Origin: Reticulitermes speratus
Lineage: Eukaryota > Arthropoda > Insecta > Blattodea > Rhinotermitidae
NCBI GenBank assembly: GCA_021186555.1
Contig: JAJKFL010000010.1
Coordinates: forward strand, 24,372,679-24,436,678
Length of the DNA: 64,000 bases
Reading direction: 5' to 3'
The notes below the pieces were generated by a model. That model made no database searches. It had not been told where the DNA came from and saw nothing but the letters and a program-made list of their open reading frames with translations. Below are positions 32,532-44,526 of this stretch, piece by piece (within the stretch, counting starts at the first letter, position 1; each line of letters begins with the position of its first letter). The translations under genes and the position numbers were made by a program.

Positions 32532-33679
32532 TATAACACCAATAACATTCACAATGTGAATTTATAACACCGTGCAGTCCGGTATCTACCCTGAAGATGG
32601 CTGCATAATGTTTGTCCGAAGCCCACTAACGTACTACCGCGACGTCTTAACTCAGAGGAACAAAGTAATAAAACCGAAAATTTATTCGATTTTTCGCTAA
32701 CCTCGTTTTGGAACACGAAGCTCCTCAAATCAGGCAGACAAACAGTTACCAGTCGACTGTTGACTAGTTAGTCACAAGGCACAGACAACACACGTGACTG
32801 GAACGGCCTGTGTCACCGGGCGTCCTGATCTGCGTGTCAGAGCAAACCTTCGTTGAGTAATGCCTAAGCTAAGTCATGCTTCGGGTGCACTGTGATTTAA
32901 TAGGGCAATGAGTGTACTTTGACCGCACTCACCAACCTCCTTGACCTTTAAAGCTGGACTGATAACCTCATAACTTTACATTAACTTTACAATAACATGT
33001 GGCAGTTGTGAATTAGATCATGAAAACACATTTTAAATTTTTAGTACCGTTCTGTTCTAGAAAATTAAAACAGAAACTGTAAAAGCAGCTGGATCTACTG
33101 ACAGACAGACATACACGCTTTCCAGTAGCATTCGACTAACGTGTATCTGCGGTGAAATTTATTCTAAGCAAAAGGCGGAGTCTACAGTCTTCAAACGGGT
33201 GTCCCCTTTATCGTGTCCCTGAGAGTGGTAACTTCATCCCACACAAAGCCTGCATCCGCCGCGACGTTTTAGGTACCAACGTTTCGGAGCAACGTGTTGC
33301 CACCACGTGTTTCCTCCGATAACACTGATACCTGTCTACCAAGATACACGGTGTCATGTACGGAAATTCCGTATTCTTGATAACCACCGACAAGGGACGA
33401 TCAAATCTTAGCACCCTGTATAATTTGCTAATTACGTGATTTTCCTTCTGATGGAAATCATTTCGCCTACGAGTTACTTGCAAAAATAACATAAAATGTA
33501 AGCGTAATAGCGATGGCATACTGTCCGTCCGCATGTATAAACTTTAAACCCACTCTGCGGATTCCGATTAAATTAGGTAAAGTTGTTTTAATTTGGAGTA
33601 AATGCCTATGCCAGGAATATTTCGATTTGCGTCGAAGATATATTATACCCCTATTTTAACTGTAGTTTAAATTTAACGA
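32532..33679. other. Unassigned sequence
   Basis: No gene supported. Two weak look-alikes of hammerhead-element ends (near 32578 and 33284) are too decayed to call. Confidence 0.45.
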
Positions 33680-33864
33680 CAGTCGAACCCGGTTATAACG
33701 ACATCGGCTTATGCGATACCTCGTCTATAACGTCAGATATTCTGTGGTACCAATTAATTCCTCACTGTTAACCATAACATTATACTCCTCGGTTATAACA
33801 ACACCCGTTTATAACGACACAAAATATTCAGTCCCTTTCATGACGTTATAACCGAGTTCGACTG
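33680..33864. mobile_element. TTATAACG-type MITE, complete
   Basis: Ends cagtcgaacccggttataac and, inverted, cagtcgaactcggttataac. TA follows the right end; the left flank has diverged. The interior has no frame. Related copies at 19750, 47242 and 55551. Confidence 0.85.
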
Positions 33865-34112
33865 TACATACTTTTCCTCAGAAACAGAATTCTGGGGTTT
33901 TTAGGCGAAGGGCGACGTCTAAACTTCGTCTTGTCAGTCCATTCGCACGGAACAGAAAAACTTCCACCGTGAAATTTCGTATATGGGATTTTTAATCAAA
34001 TTTCTCAGTCCACGCTGATTTCGGTTAAAATCGGACAAGACTAGCACCTAGTGCGTTTATCATCTCTCGCTACGACTGTTCTTTGTTACCGAGACACACT
34101 GTGAACTTTGTG
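33865..34112. other. Unassigned sequence
   Basis: Nothing recognised. Confidence 0.4.
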
Positions 34113-34480
34113 GGGCGCTAGCTGAGGCTGAAGAAACAGCTGAGCATCGAGTAACGTGCAATGTGAGTCGCTAGCTGAGGCTGAAGAAACAGCTGAGCAT
34201 CTAGTAACGTGCAATGTGAGGCGCTAGCTGAGGCTGAAGAAACAGCTGAGCATCGAGTAACGTGCAATGTGAGGCGCTAGCTGAGGCTGAAGAAACAGCT
34301 GAGCATCGAGTAACGTGCAATGTGAGACGCTAGCTGAGGCTGAAGAAACAGCTGAGCATCGAGTAACGTGCAATGTGAGGCGCTAGCTGAGGCTGAAGAA
34401 ACAGCTGAGCATTGAGTAACGTGCAATGTGAGGCGCTAGCTGAGGCTGAAGAAACAGCTGAGCATCGAGTAACTTGCAAC
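34113..34480. repeat. 53-bp tandem array
   Basis: Seven units with gctagctgaggctgaagaaa, nearly identical. Confidence 0.95.
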
Positions 34481-34696
34481 TGACATTTAAGATATCTCTC
34501 CACATTTACGATATATCGATGATGATCGATTGTAAATGTGGCGCTAAAATACGGAGGAATATTACACTGAGTGTGAAAATTCTCAGTATTTTTTTTTTGT
34601 GTGGAAAATATTTATGAATTCAGAATCCACGCGGAAAAGAGAGCGAATGCGCAAAAATTGTTAGGATCTGTGGACATTTCCTGAGCTGTATGAATC

Positions 34697-34765
34697 AGCG
34701 GTCGCCCACCGGTGGTCCGCGGACCACTGATGGTCCGCGATAAAATTTTGGTGGTCCGTGGAGAA
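34697..34765. mobile_element. hAT-type terminal fragment
   Basis: cagcggtcgcccaccggtgg followed by repeated ggtccgcg blocks is typical of one hAT end. No matching second end was found, so it is truncated. Confidence 0.5.
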
Positions 34766-35038
34766 ATTTGGACATTATTTGCAATTTTTATGTTTATTAT
34801 ACTTATTTCAAACAAGCAGCAACAAATATCACACTAATAATTTTGTTATAATTAAACAAGTGCATTTCATATTAATAAAATGGAACTTTTATGATCATTA
34901 TTTTATAGATGTTTGTACCTTTTTATTTCCTTGGACATTCCTCGTGGAGTATCCTAAAACGAAAGAAACTTCACAGCAATAGCGATAAAGCATCTTTCTA
35001 CCCCCACACAACTTTCTGCATAGGCAATGCACTAGGAA

Positions 35039-35131
35039 AGTGTTTATGCATAAGTGTTTATGCATAAGTGTTTGTGCATAAGTGTTTATGCATAAGTGTT
35101 TGTGCATAAGTGTTTATGCATAAGTGTTTCT
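35039..35131. repeat. 14-bp tandem repeat
   Basis: About seven units of taagtgtttatgca with t/g variants. Confidence 0.9.
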
Positions 35132-35397
35132 TTACAAACCTAAGGTTATTTTTAGTTACAGTAAGTATTTTCGTCTGTAAGCTTGTATCAAGTTCAGTGC
35201 AAAGCCTGTAAGCAGCAAGTCAGCGAAGTCAGCACTGTCACTCTGCATGTCCTCCTTCTTTGCAGTATCAGCTAAGTACAGTCCGTCCGATCAGCAGTCC
35301 ACGTATTACGTCAGCATCCACACTGATTATTCCAGATAATTTAGTCTACATCATAGAGCTAACCTTGGTAGAAGGATCTTAAAAACTGATCTGTCTT

Positions 35398-35440
<43 letters not shown>

Positions 35441-35532
35441 GCATGCACTCACAAGAGCCCGCCACCTGTCCTTATTCTGTATCTGTCTTACTATACTAAT
35501 AAATTTAAAACACCGTCATGCTACACATATCG
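35132..35532. other. Unassigned sequence with a tetranucleotide run
   Basis: A (CTAA)n microsatellite lies at about 35396-35440; it may be the tail of an otherwise lost LINE copy, since family A LINEs here end in such repeats. Confidence 0.5.
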
Positions 35533-35662
35533 GTAGGATGGTAGTTTCTTATCGACGTTTCGGGACAACCTATAGGTCCAATCTTCAAGAGTCAAACAGT
35601 CCTGACCCTTTGAGATGGGACCGATATGTTGTCCCGAAACGTCGGTAAGAAACTGTCATTCT
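35533..35662. mobile_element. Palindromic element, GAAACGTC subfamily
   Basis: Arms with gacgtttcgggacaacctat and inverse, like 13404 and 55800. The core reads UUUGAGA in place of CUGANGA, so the ribozyme core is broken. Confidence 0.7.
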
Positions 35663-35751
35663 ACTCTGCGTAAGATCCCAAATGAGCGCAAGATCTAATT
35701 TACACCGCAGAGGAAGCCTGAAAATCGCGCGTTATTTAGTGGGACTGCAAT

Positions 35752-35783
35752 CGTGTTTCGACCTAAATTAATCATCTTCAGGG
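35752..35783 (-). ncRNA. Degenerate hammerhead-like motif
   Basis: Minus strand CUGAAGA, extra U, weak helix II, GAA and ACACGAU; the palindromic helix III is lost. Confidence 0.35.
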
Positions 35784-36239
35784 AGATAATAATACGGATT
35801 TCAAACGCCATTGTCAAGACGTTGATCTACATACTGCACCGTCACAGTTCGTATGAAATATAAAGTTTATATGCATTGTTAGTAACAAAAGCAATGGTAT
35901 GTTTTGTTTACTTTGAAAATTCAGAATAAGAAATTTTTCTGTTCTCCGAAACGTCCACACCGTCTCTGGGGGCCCATATATTATTTTATTCAATGGGCAT
36001 GGCGTTCTTGAGGGACAAAGAGGCCGGGGGCGTGAAGCTGACCACTTACCTCCATCTAGTTTCGAGGTTAAACAACACACATTTGTACTGTGACAAATCT
36101 TCCTCAATCCAAGCACAACGTATAACCTTCTAGCAGTCACGGTGGCCCATATTTGTATTAACGTGACATACTGAGTTCTAACGTGACACAATTGTGCACG
36201 TTCGATGTGGGTCCCGCATCTTCTACATCGATCAATTCA
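35784..36239. other. Mostly unassigned; SINE family 1 fragment
   Basis: Positions about 35995-36085 resemble the SINE family 1 body (aggccgggggcgtgaagctg, then a ctccatctagtttcgaggtt block). The remainder is unrecognised. Confidence 0.5.
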
Positions 36240-38255
36240 CGTCCGATTTCACACACTGTCATCACAGAAACGTGCCATGACAGGCCACAGTAAACCGAAC
36301 ACGATGATATAATTTTACACACTGTCATCACAGAAACATGCCATGACAGGCCACAGTAAACCGAACACGATGATATAATTTCACACACTGTCATCACAGA
36401 AACATGCCATGACAGGCCACAGTAAACCGAACACGATGATATAATTTCACACACTGTCATCACAGAAACATGCCATGACAGGCCACAGTAAACCGAACAC
36501 GATGATATAATTTCACACACTGTCATCACAGAAACATGCCATGACAGGCCACAGTAAACCGAACACGATGATATAATTTCACACACTGTCATCACAGAAA
36601 CATGCCACGACAGGCCACAGTAAACCGAACACGATGATATAATTTTACACACTGTCATCACAGAAACATGCCACGACAGGCCACAGTAAACCGAACACGA
36701 TGATATAATTTTACACACTGTCATCAAAGAAACATGCCATGACAGGCCACAGTAAACCGAACACGATGATATAATTTTACACACTGTCATCACAGAAACA
36801 TGCCACGACAGGCCACAGTAAACCGAACACGATGATATAATTTTACACACTGTCATCAAGAAACATGCCATGACAGGCCACAGTAAACCGAACACGATGA
36901 TATAATTTTACACACTGTCATCACAGAAACATGCCATGACAGGCCACAGTAAACCGAACACGATGATATAATTTTACACACTGTCATCACAGAAACATGC
37001 CATGACAGCCACAGTAAACCGAACACGATGATATAATTTTACACACTGTCATCACAGAAACATGCCATGACAGCCACAGTAAACCGAACACGATGATATA
37101 ATTTTACACACTGTCATCACAGAAACATGCCATGACAGCCACAGTAAACCGAACACGATGATATAATTTTACACACTGTCATCACAGAAAATGCCATGAC
37201 AGCCACGTAAACGAACACGATGATATAATTTTACACACTGTCATCACAGAAACATGCCATGACAGCCACAGTAAACGAACACGAGATTATTACACCGTCA
37301 TCACAGAAACCGAACACATGAAATTTACACACTGTCATCAAAGAAACATGCCATGACAGGCCACAGTAAACCGAACACGATGATATAATTTTACACACTG
37401 TCATCAAAGAAACATGCCACGACAGGCCACAGTAAACCGAACACGATGATATAATTTTACACACTGTCATCAAAGAAACATGCCACGACAGGCCACAGTA
37501 AACCGAACACGATGATATAATTTTACACACTGTCATCAAAGAAACATGCACGACAGGCCACAGTAAACCGAACACGATGATATAATTTTACACACTGTCA
37601 TCACAAGAAACATGCCATGACAGGCCACAGTAAACCGAACACGATGATATAATTTTACACACTGTCATCACAGAAACATGCCACGACAGGCCACAGTAAA
37701 CCGAACACGATGATATAATTTTACACACTGTCATCAAAGAAACATGCCATGACAGGCCACAGTAAACCGAACACGATGATATAATTTTACACACTGTCAT
37801 CACAGAAACATGCCATGACAGGCCACAGTAAACCGAACACGATGATATAATTTTACACACTGTCATCACAGAAACATGCCATGACAGCCACAGTAAACCG
37901 AACACGATGATATAATTTTACACACTGTCATCACAGAAACATGCCATGACAGGCCACAGTAAACCGAACACGATGATATAATTTTACACACTGTCATCAC
38001 AGAAACATGCCATGACAGCCACAGTAAACCGAACACGATGATATAATTTTACACACTGTCATCACAGAAACATGCCATGACAGCCACAGTAAACCGAACA
38101 CGATGATATAATTTTACACACTGTCATCACAGAAACATGCCAGACAGCCACAGTAAACGAACGTGATATAATTTTACACATGTCATCACAGAAACGAACG
38201 ATGATAGAATTTACACACTGTCATCACAGAAACCGAACACGATGATATAATTTGC
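36240..38255. repeat. 66-bp satellite array
   Basis: About 30 units of 66 bp (22 codons) with cactgtcatcacagaaacat and acaggccacagtaaaccgaa. Units are very alike; variation is mainly cac(a/g) and aca/aaa at fixed sites. Two short stretches (about 37180-37340 and 38140-38240) contain many small deletions. The minus-strand frames are by-products. Confidence 0.96.
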
Positions 38256-38374
38256 AACGCTAGACGGACCTGCTTCGAATCTTGGTCAGGTCACCACCTG
38301 TTCTTCACTGTGCCAACCATTTTACCCCAGATCACGTCGTGACGCTCTTTACACACGCCACTATATGTTCCTAT

Positions 38375-38620
38375 GGGCCGCGATAGCTCAGTCGGTTATA
38401 GCGACTCGCTACGGGCTGGACGGTCCGGGGATCGAATCCCGGTAGGGGCGAGATTTTCAGCAACGACCGTGGGGCCCACCGTGTACAATGGGTGCCTAGT
38501 CTCTTTCCCGGGGGAAAAGCGGCCGGGGCGTGACGTTGACCACCCACCATCTAGCGCCGAGATTAAAGAAAAAGTACAGCTATACCTCTACTCCCCTCTG
38601 GGCCTTCGTGGCCTGCTACA
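38375..38620 (+). mobile_element. tRNA-derived SINE, family 1
   Basis: The head has gatagctcagtcggttatag and ggggatcgaatcccgg; the body carries ggggaaaagcggccggggcg and acagctatacctctactccc and ends at gggccttcgtggcctg. Slightly shorter than the 17195 copy because the head duplication is absent. Confidence 0.85.
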
Positions 38621-38649
38621 GGGTGACCTATATATTTGATTACTATGTG

Positions 38650-38967
38650 AAAGGTAAAGCTAAAGCAATCCCATTACAGACCTGGACAGGCCCTTAGGGT
38701 TCCAGGAGGTTGAGGCTCACAGATTTATAGACAATCGGTACATGAAGGTGGTAAGGTTGTCAGCAGTACGCACCGGCCGCCTTTACCCCCCAGGAAATAC
38801 TCCTGGTACTCATTTCCGTTAGAGGCTGAGTCGACCCCAGGGCCATAGTGCGACCGAAAGGATTATGTCAATGAAAAATTCCAATGACACCATCGGGAAT
38901 CGAACCCGCGACCTTCCGGCTTGTAGCGCAGTGCCTGAACCAACTGCGCCACCGCGTGCCCCATTTT
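38650..38967 (-). mobile_element. tRNA-derived SINE, family 2, with 11-bp target duplication
   Basis: Minus-strand tRNA-like head at about 38890-38963 with gcgcagttggttcaggcact and gcgggttcgattcccga. Direct repeats attactatgtg lie at 38639-38649 and 38968-38978. Confidence 0.9.
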
Positions 38968-38978
38968 ATTACTATGTG

Positions 38979-39573
38979 CTCCTTCCAAATGCTTACAAAT
39001 TGTGATATTTCTGAATTTATATAAGTTTAGGGTCTATTGCGTCTATTGCGTCTAGTTGAATGCACTACACGTGGCAGCAACACCTGCATTACAGCAAAAT
39101 GCAGAAACAAGCTGTGGCTGTGTAGGCCCCGTAGCAAGTGATGTGATTACGTGATCGCGCAGGCCAATTAGCGTCTGTTGGCTAAGCGCTAGTTCACGTA
39201 CAGAGAGCTCTTGAGAGTTGACGGTGTTGCCAAGTGTCAGGAGCCTGTGTACTGGCCGCACCGTTCCTAACGGCTACATCTTGCAACGCTGGAAAGTAGC
39301 TTTGTGCTTCTGCGTGTAATGTTTCGCCCAACGCCTTAGTCCAAGAGCGAGTGTATGAAGCCGCCTAAACGGTATTAATTAGCTGTCAATAGGAAACTGA
39401 TTGAATTGCACTGAGGAAGTTAGCAGGAGGCATTAGCGCGCGCGTACTGACTCCAACTAACTAGGCAACGATGTAGAGTGAAGCCTGCTTTCAGCAACGT
39501 CACAACAAAAGCAACATGTACAGCGCAATTAGAATAAGCAAACATGATTAGCTTCGTGTTATTTATTGCACTA
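38979..39573. other. Unassigned sequence
   Basis: No gene supported. Confidence 0.45.
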
Positions 39574-39690
39574 ACTCCATGATACAGGGTGATTTTAAGA
39601 AGCTTATACACACACGGTTATTTACTGCACTAACTCCATGATACAGGTGATTTTAAGAAGCTTATACACACACGGTTATTCTCGAATTTA
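39574..39690. repeat. Two-copy direct repeat, about 58 bp
   Basis: The block with actccatgatacag, gattttaagaagctt and acacacacggttatt is present twice in tandem. Confidence 0.8.
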
Positions 39691-39765
39691 GGGAAACGGG
39701 CAGGTCACCATCGTATTTACAAAAAAAAATCACCGCACGGTCTATCATGAATCAGTGGAATTATG

Positions 39766-40089
39766 TCCATAACTGTACATCCAGTTTCACTAAGATCCAT
39801 TTTAAGTCCATAGCTGTACATCCAGTTTCACTAAGATCCATTTTAAGTCCATAGCTGTACATCCAGTTTCACTAAGATCCATTTTAAGTCCATAGCTGTA
39901 CATCCAGTTTCACTAAGATCCATTTTAAGTCCATAGCTGTACATCCAGTTTCACTAAGATCCATTTTAAGTCCATAGCTGTACATCCAGTTTCACTAAGA
40001 TCCATTTTAAGTCCATAGCTGTACATCCAGTTTCACTAAGATCCATTTTAAGTCCATAGCTGTACATCCAGTTTCACTAAGATCCATTT
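39766..40089. repeat. 41-bp tandem array
   Basis: About eight near-identical units with ccatagctgtacatccagtt and cactaagatccatttt. Confidence 0.95.
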
Positions 40090-40104
40090 CAATATTATTC
40101 TCCC

Positions 40105-40245
40105 AACAAGAAGTGCGGATAAAGCGGCCGGGCCATGTAGCTGACCACTCGCCTCCATCAAATACCCAGGTTAAGAATGAGCGGAGCTATACCTACACTC
40201 AACCTTACGTCCTCATGGCGTAGTGCTTAATTAAGCTCTGAGATA
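40105..40245 (+). mobile_element. SINE family 1-related fragment
   Basis: It contains ataaagcggccgggccatgt, agctgaccact and agctatacctacactca, the 3' half of the SINE body, with a final catggcgtagtgctta as in 14088 and 62035. Confidence 0.6.
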
Positions 40246-40309
40246 ACTTCACATACGACAAGATATCCCCCGCAGTACTACCAACATTCAATAAGCGACA
40301 TTTAAAACA

Positions 40310-40645
40310 TAGTATGTTAACCAGATGAGGTGGGCAGGGCATGTAGCAAGTATGGGGGTGGGGAGAGGTGCATACAGGACTTTGGTAGGGAGACCTGAGG
40401 GAAGGAGACTACTTGGAAGACCCAGGCGTAGAAGGGAGGATAATATTTAAATGGATCTTAAAGAAGTTGAATGGGGGGGCATGGACTGGATTGATATGGC
40501 TCAGGATAGGGACAGGTGGCGGGCTGTTGTGAGTGCGGTAATGAACCTTCGGGTTCCATAAAACGCGGGGAATTTCTTGACTAGCTGAGGAACTGTTAGC
40601 TTCTCAAGAAGGACTGTGCTACATGGAGTTAGTTAGTTAGTTGCA
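40310..40645 (+). pseudogene. Non-LTR retrotransposon tail, family A (3' terminus)
   Basis: It encodes [40 protein letters not shown], a stop, and [20 protein letters not shown]. The 3' untranslated part runs to a gttagttagttagttg repeat tail. The 5' half of the tail domain is absent. Confidence 0.85.
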
Positions 40646-40865
40646 GTCTTTCCCCAAACTGTGACGTCATGCAGAATTACAGTATCCGCAATTGGAATTC
40701 ATACATCAAAATTAATCCTTTGAATACCCGCATTAATGTACATTATATATAAAGATTCAGTTCGTACCGCGCAGAGAACACTGTGCTCTGTGAGTGAAGT
40801 CTGTTTAATTTGATAAGCTGAAACACGTGGCGCACGACAATACAGAACAATCTGTCACATCCTTC
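40646..40865. other. Unassigned sequence
   Basis: A partial match to the 114-bp satellite lies near 40750-40790 (atatataaagattcagttcg, taccgcgcag). Confidence 0.4.
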
Positions 40866-41382
40866 GTCTAGACGAGTGGTATTCAACGTGGGGTACGTGA
40901 AGACATCTTAGGGGGTACGTGAAATTAAAAAAATATATTATTTCATGATAAACACTGAATAATCAGGGTCAGATTTAGGGTTAGCCACAACAGACCGGAC
41001 GTAAGGACATGCGATTTGGGAGCGCCATTTCTCTCTCTCTCTCTCTCTCCTTTATGCGATTCTTATCTGGGCGGCTAGTTTCATTTTATTCCACACAGTG
41101 CATATAATTTTGCTTTGCTAAAATACATTGTTCGTTTATTAATTTTTATATGATAGACAATAATATATTTGTTATTTAATAGCTTGACTCTCCTTTATCT
41201 CATTTAAAACTTATTATTTAATACATTATTTTGGATGTAATTTATTTAACTTATTTTAGATGTAGATTATAGACTGTGTATAACTTGAATTATGCACCAA
41301 CAACTTTAGGGGGTACAAAGTTGAAGAGAAATTGTATCTGGGGTTACGCGAACAAAAAAGTTTGAATACCGCTGGTCTAGAC
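40866..41382. mobile_element. hAT MITE with perfect 8-bp target duplication
   Basis: Target duplication gtctagac at 40866-40873 and 41375-41382 fits the hAT consensus nTCTAGAn. The element (40874-41374) has ends gagtggtattcaacgtgggg and, inverted, cagcggtattcaaac. The subterminal motif gggggtac occurs on both sides; the interior is AT-rich without a frame. Confidence 0.9.
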
Positions 41383-41979
41383 AGTAAAATTCCGTGTGAC
41401 ATCTGACCCAGCCTCACCTTGCAGTACGGCGGTTACAAGCACATCTCCCGGTACACCGCACGAGGACTGCGTAGCGATTATCTTCGTGCATCGCGACAGA
41501 CGAGGAAGGCAAGAACAAGGTCGATGACCTGCCTTCTGGGAGGCGTGTAGACCGGGTAGACCCCCCGCTTTCGAGGGCGTGTTCTAAAAGTAGCTCCACC
41601 TCCTCGCGCTCCTGGTGCCATTTCTGCAACTACTACCCGTGATTCATTGCTTAGACTCACGCATAGGGACACACAAGCACGCACTATGGGTGGTGTTGGC
41701 AGTTCCATCAGCCTTTATTTCTTCCGTCTTTTATTTTATTTAACCTTCTTCATTTGCTAATATGAGAAAGTTCGTGTGTGATACATATTGATAACAAGAA
41801 AGGCACATCGCATTGTAATTGATGTGGAAGTCTGACGCACTGTTTGGCATGACAATGTACAGACGTTGTAAAGTGAGCTGTCGAGTTTTCTTTATCGGAG
41901 GGTGACAAGAATTAGGAGCACTGGGTCCACATTTTGAATTTGGAACCGTTGGACCACAGGATTATTCACTTACCCTCAA
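41383..41979. other. Unassigned sequence
   Basis: Overlapping minus-strand frames at 41414-41708 show no motif that I recognise. Confidence 0.45.
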
Positions 41980-42630
41980 AAGCCCAGTGGTTACTATATG
42001 TACCACCAGTTTAACATTCACAAATTCTACGTTCTGCCCACACAGTGTATTTATGTGTTTTGTGTGGATCTCAGAACAAACAGCGATTATTTCACTGTAC
42101 AGCTTTAACTGACTGGTTTGTGTAACTGAGACGGAGTGTGTTTACTGCGCGGTACGGACTGTATTTATTGTTTTGTGTGGATCTCAGAACAAACAGCGAT
42201 TATTTCACTGTACAACATTAACTGACTGGTTTGTATAACTGAGACGGAGTGTGTTTACTGCGCGGTACGGACTGTATTTATGTGTTTTGTGTGGATCTCA
42301 GAACAAACAGCCATTATTTCACTGTACAGCATTAACTGACTGGTTTGTATGACTGAGACGGAATGTGTTTACTGCGCGGTACGGACTGTATTTATATGTT
42401 TTGTGTGGATCTCAGAACAAACAGCGATTATTTCACTGTACAAACCTTAACTGACTGGTTGTATAACTGAGACGGAGTGTGTTTACTGCGCGGTACGGAC
42501 TGTATTTATGTGTTTTGTGTGGATCTCAGAACAAACAGCGATTATTTCACTGTACAACATTAACTGACTGGTTTGTATAACTGAGACGGAGTGTGATTAC
42601 TGTGCGGTACGGACTGTATCTTTATATGTA
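41980..42630 (+). repeat. 114-bp satellite, array 1
   Basis: About five units of 114 bp with tgtggatctcagaacaaaca, ctgactggtttgtat and actgcgcggtacggactgta. The left flank (aaagcccagtggttactata to tctgcccacacagtgtattt) is shared with 56608. The right end passes into a ctttatatgtaatgtggatt text like the element end at 49139 read backwards. Confidence 0.95.
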
Positions 42631-42834
42631 ATGTGGATTAACAGACAGAGTTCGTGTGCGTTTGAACGCCGGACTGCAGGCCAGAATTAAGTACCTATGC
42701 ATCCGAAAGGCCCTGTGACCGGCCAACTCCATCAATGTTTTCCGTGGTTTTTCTCGGTTCCAGAGCAAATGCTCAGTTGGTACCCAAAATCCACGTTGCA
42801 CTGCATGCATCATACATTCGTTCATTCATCTTCC

Positions 42835-44175
42835 ACCAATGCTGTATAATGTTTCTCTCCCAGTACTTCAGTTTCCCCTGTCAGTATCATTCCACCAATG
42901 CTCCATACTCATTCATACATCTACCACCAACGCTGTATAATGTTTCTCTCCCAGTACTTCAGTTTCCCCTGTCAGTATCATTCCACCAATGCTCCACACT
43001 CATTCATACATCTACCACCAACACTGTATAATGTTTCTCTCCCAGTACTTCAGTTTCCCCTGTCAGTATCATTCCACCAATGCTCCACACTCATTCATAC
43101 ATCTACCACCAACACTGTATAATGTTTCTCTCCCAGTACTTCAGTTTCCCCTGTCAGTATCACTCCACCAATGCTCCACACTCATTCATACATCTACCAC
43201 CAACACTGTATAATGTTTCTCTCCCAGTACTTCAGTTTCCCCTGTCAGTATCATTCCACCAATGCTCCACACTCATTCATACATCTACCACCAACACTGT
43301 ATAATGTTTCTCTCCCAGTACTTCAGTTTCCCCTGTCAGTATCACTCCACCAATGCTCCATACTCATTCATACATCTACCACCAACACTGTATAATGTTT
43401 CTCTCCCAGTACTTCAGTTTCCCCTGTCAGTATCACTCCACCAATGCTCCATACCCATTCATACATCTACCACCAACGCTGTATAATGTTTCTCTCCAGT
43501 ACTTCAGTTTCCCCTGTCAGTATCATTCCACCAATGCTCCATACCCATTCATACATCTACCACCAACGCTGTATAATGTTTCTCTCCCAGTACTTCAGTT
43601 TCCCCTGTCAGTATCATTCCACCAATGCTCCATACTCATTCATACATCTACCACCAACGCTGTATAATGTTTCTCTCCCAGTACTTCAGTTTCCCCTGTC
43701 AGTATCATTCCACCAATGCTCCATACTCATTCATACATCTACCACCAACGCTGTATAATGTTTTTCTCCCAGTACTTCAGTTTTCCCCTGTCAGTATCAT
43801 TCCACCAATGCTCCATACTCATTCATCTACCACCAACGCTGTATAATGTTTCTCTCCCAGTACTTCAGTTTCCCCTGTCAGTATCATTCCACCAATGCTC
43901 CATACCCATTCATACATCTACCACCAACGCTGTATAATGTTTCTCTCCCAGTACTTCAGTTTTCCCCTGTCAGTATCATTCCACCAATGCTCCATACTAA
44001 TTCATTCATCTGCCACCAACGCTGTATAATGTTTCTCTCCCAGTACTTCAGTTTCCCCTGTCAGTATCATTCCACCAATGCTCCATACTCATTCATCTAC
44101 CACCAACGCTGTATAATGTTTCTCTCCCAGTACTTCAGTTTTCCCTGTCAGTATCATTCCACCATTGCTCCCTAC
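42835..44175 (+). repeat. 91-bp tandem array derived from a SINE 3' body
   Basis: About 15 units of 91 bp. Each contains cccagtacttcagtttcccc and tgtcagtatcattccaccaa, closely matching a single stretch of the SINE at 62352 (cccagtatttcggttttccc, tgtcagtatcattccatcg). Later units carry small indels (43490, 43765, 43825). Confidence 0.95.
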
Positions 44176-44526
44176 CCATCTTCACATACATGTTGCTCTT
44201 ATCAGGACAAACGGGCGACGCCTGTGACCCTAAACACAACGATCAGTTTTCTAGTCTTTAAAGGGTTGATGGAGAATGAAGCTAGTAACGGTTGAAATTT
44301 TTCGTTCCGCGTTAACTGGTCACAATATGGGACTCATTCGAAACGTCTGTAACAAAATGCCCCCTGACAGAAGTGCGCAGCCCTCAGCTACAACCCCGTA
44401 ATCAGAAGATGCACCCACGATCGTTCGGCATTCGTCTCCATTTAATGTTTCCGTCCGCAGCTCTCTTGTAATCACTCCTTTACCCACGACTTCGGCGCAT
44501 AGCACATTCTTACTTTAACTAACCAC
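44176..44526. other. Unassigned sequence
   Basis: Nothing recognised. Confidence 0.4.

Noticed and set aside
32575-32612. Sequence ctgaagatggctgcataatg followed by gtccgaag
   Set aside because: The GAAAC part is lost and no inverted partner exists.
36158-38255. Repeated 22-residue cysteine-rich peptide frames on the minus strand
   Set aside because: A 66-bp satellite read in an open frame; breaks occur at random indels and there is no signal of coding constraint.
41414-41708. Two overlapping minus-strand frames with some arginine-rich sequence
   Set aside because: No recognisable domain; likely chance frames in GC-richer unique DNA.
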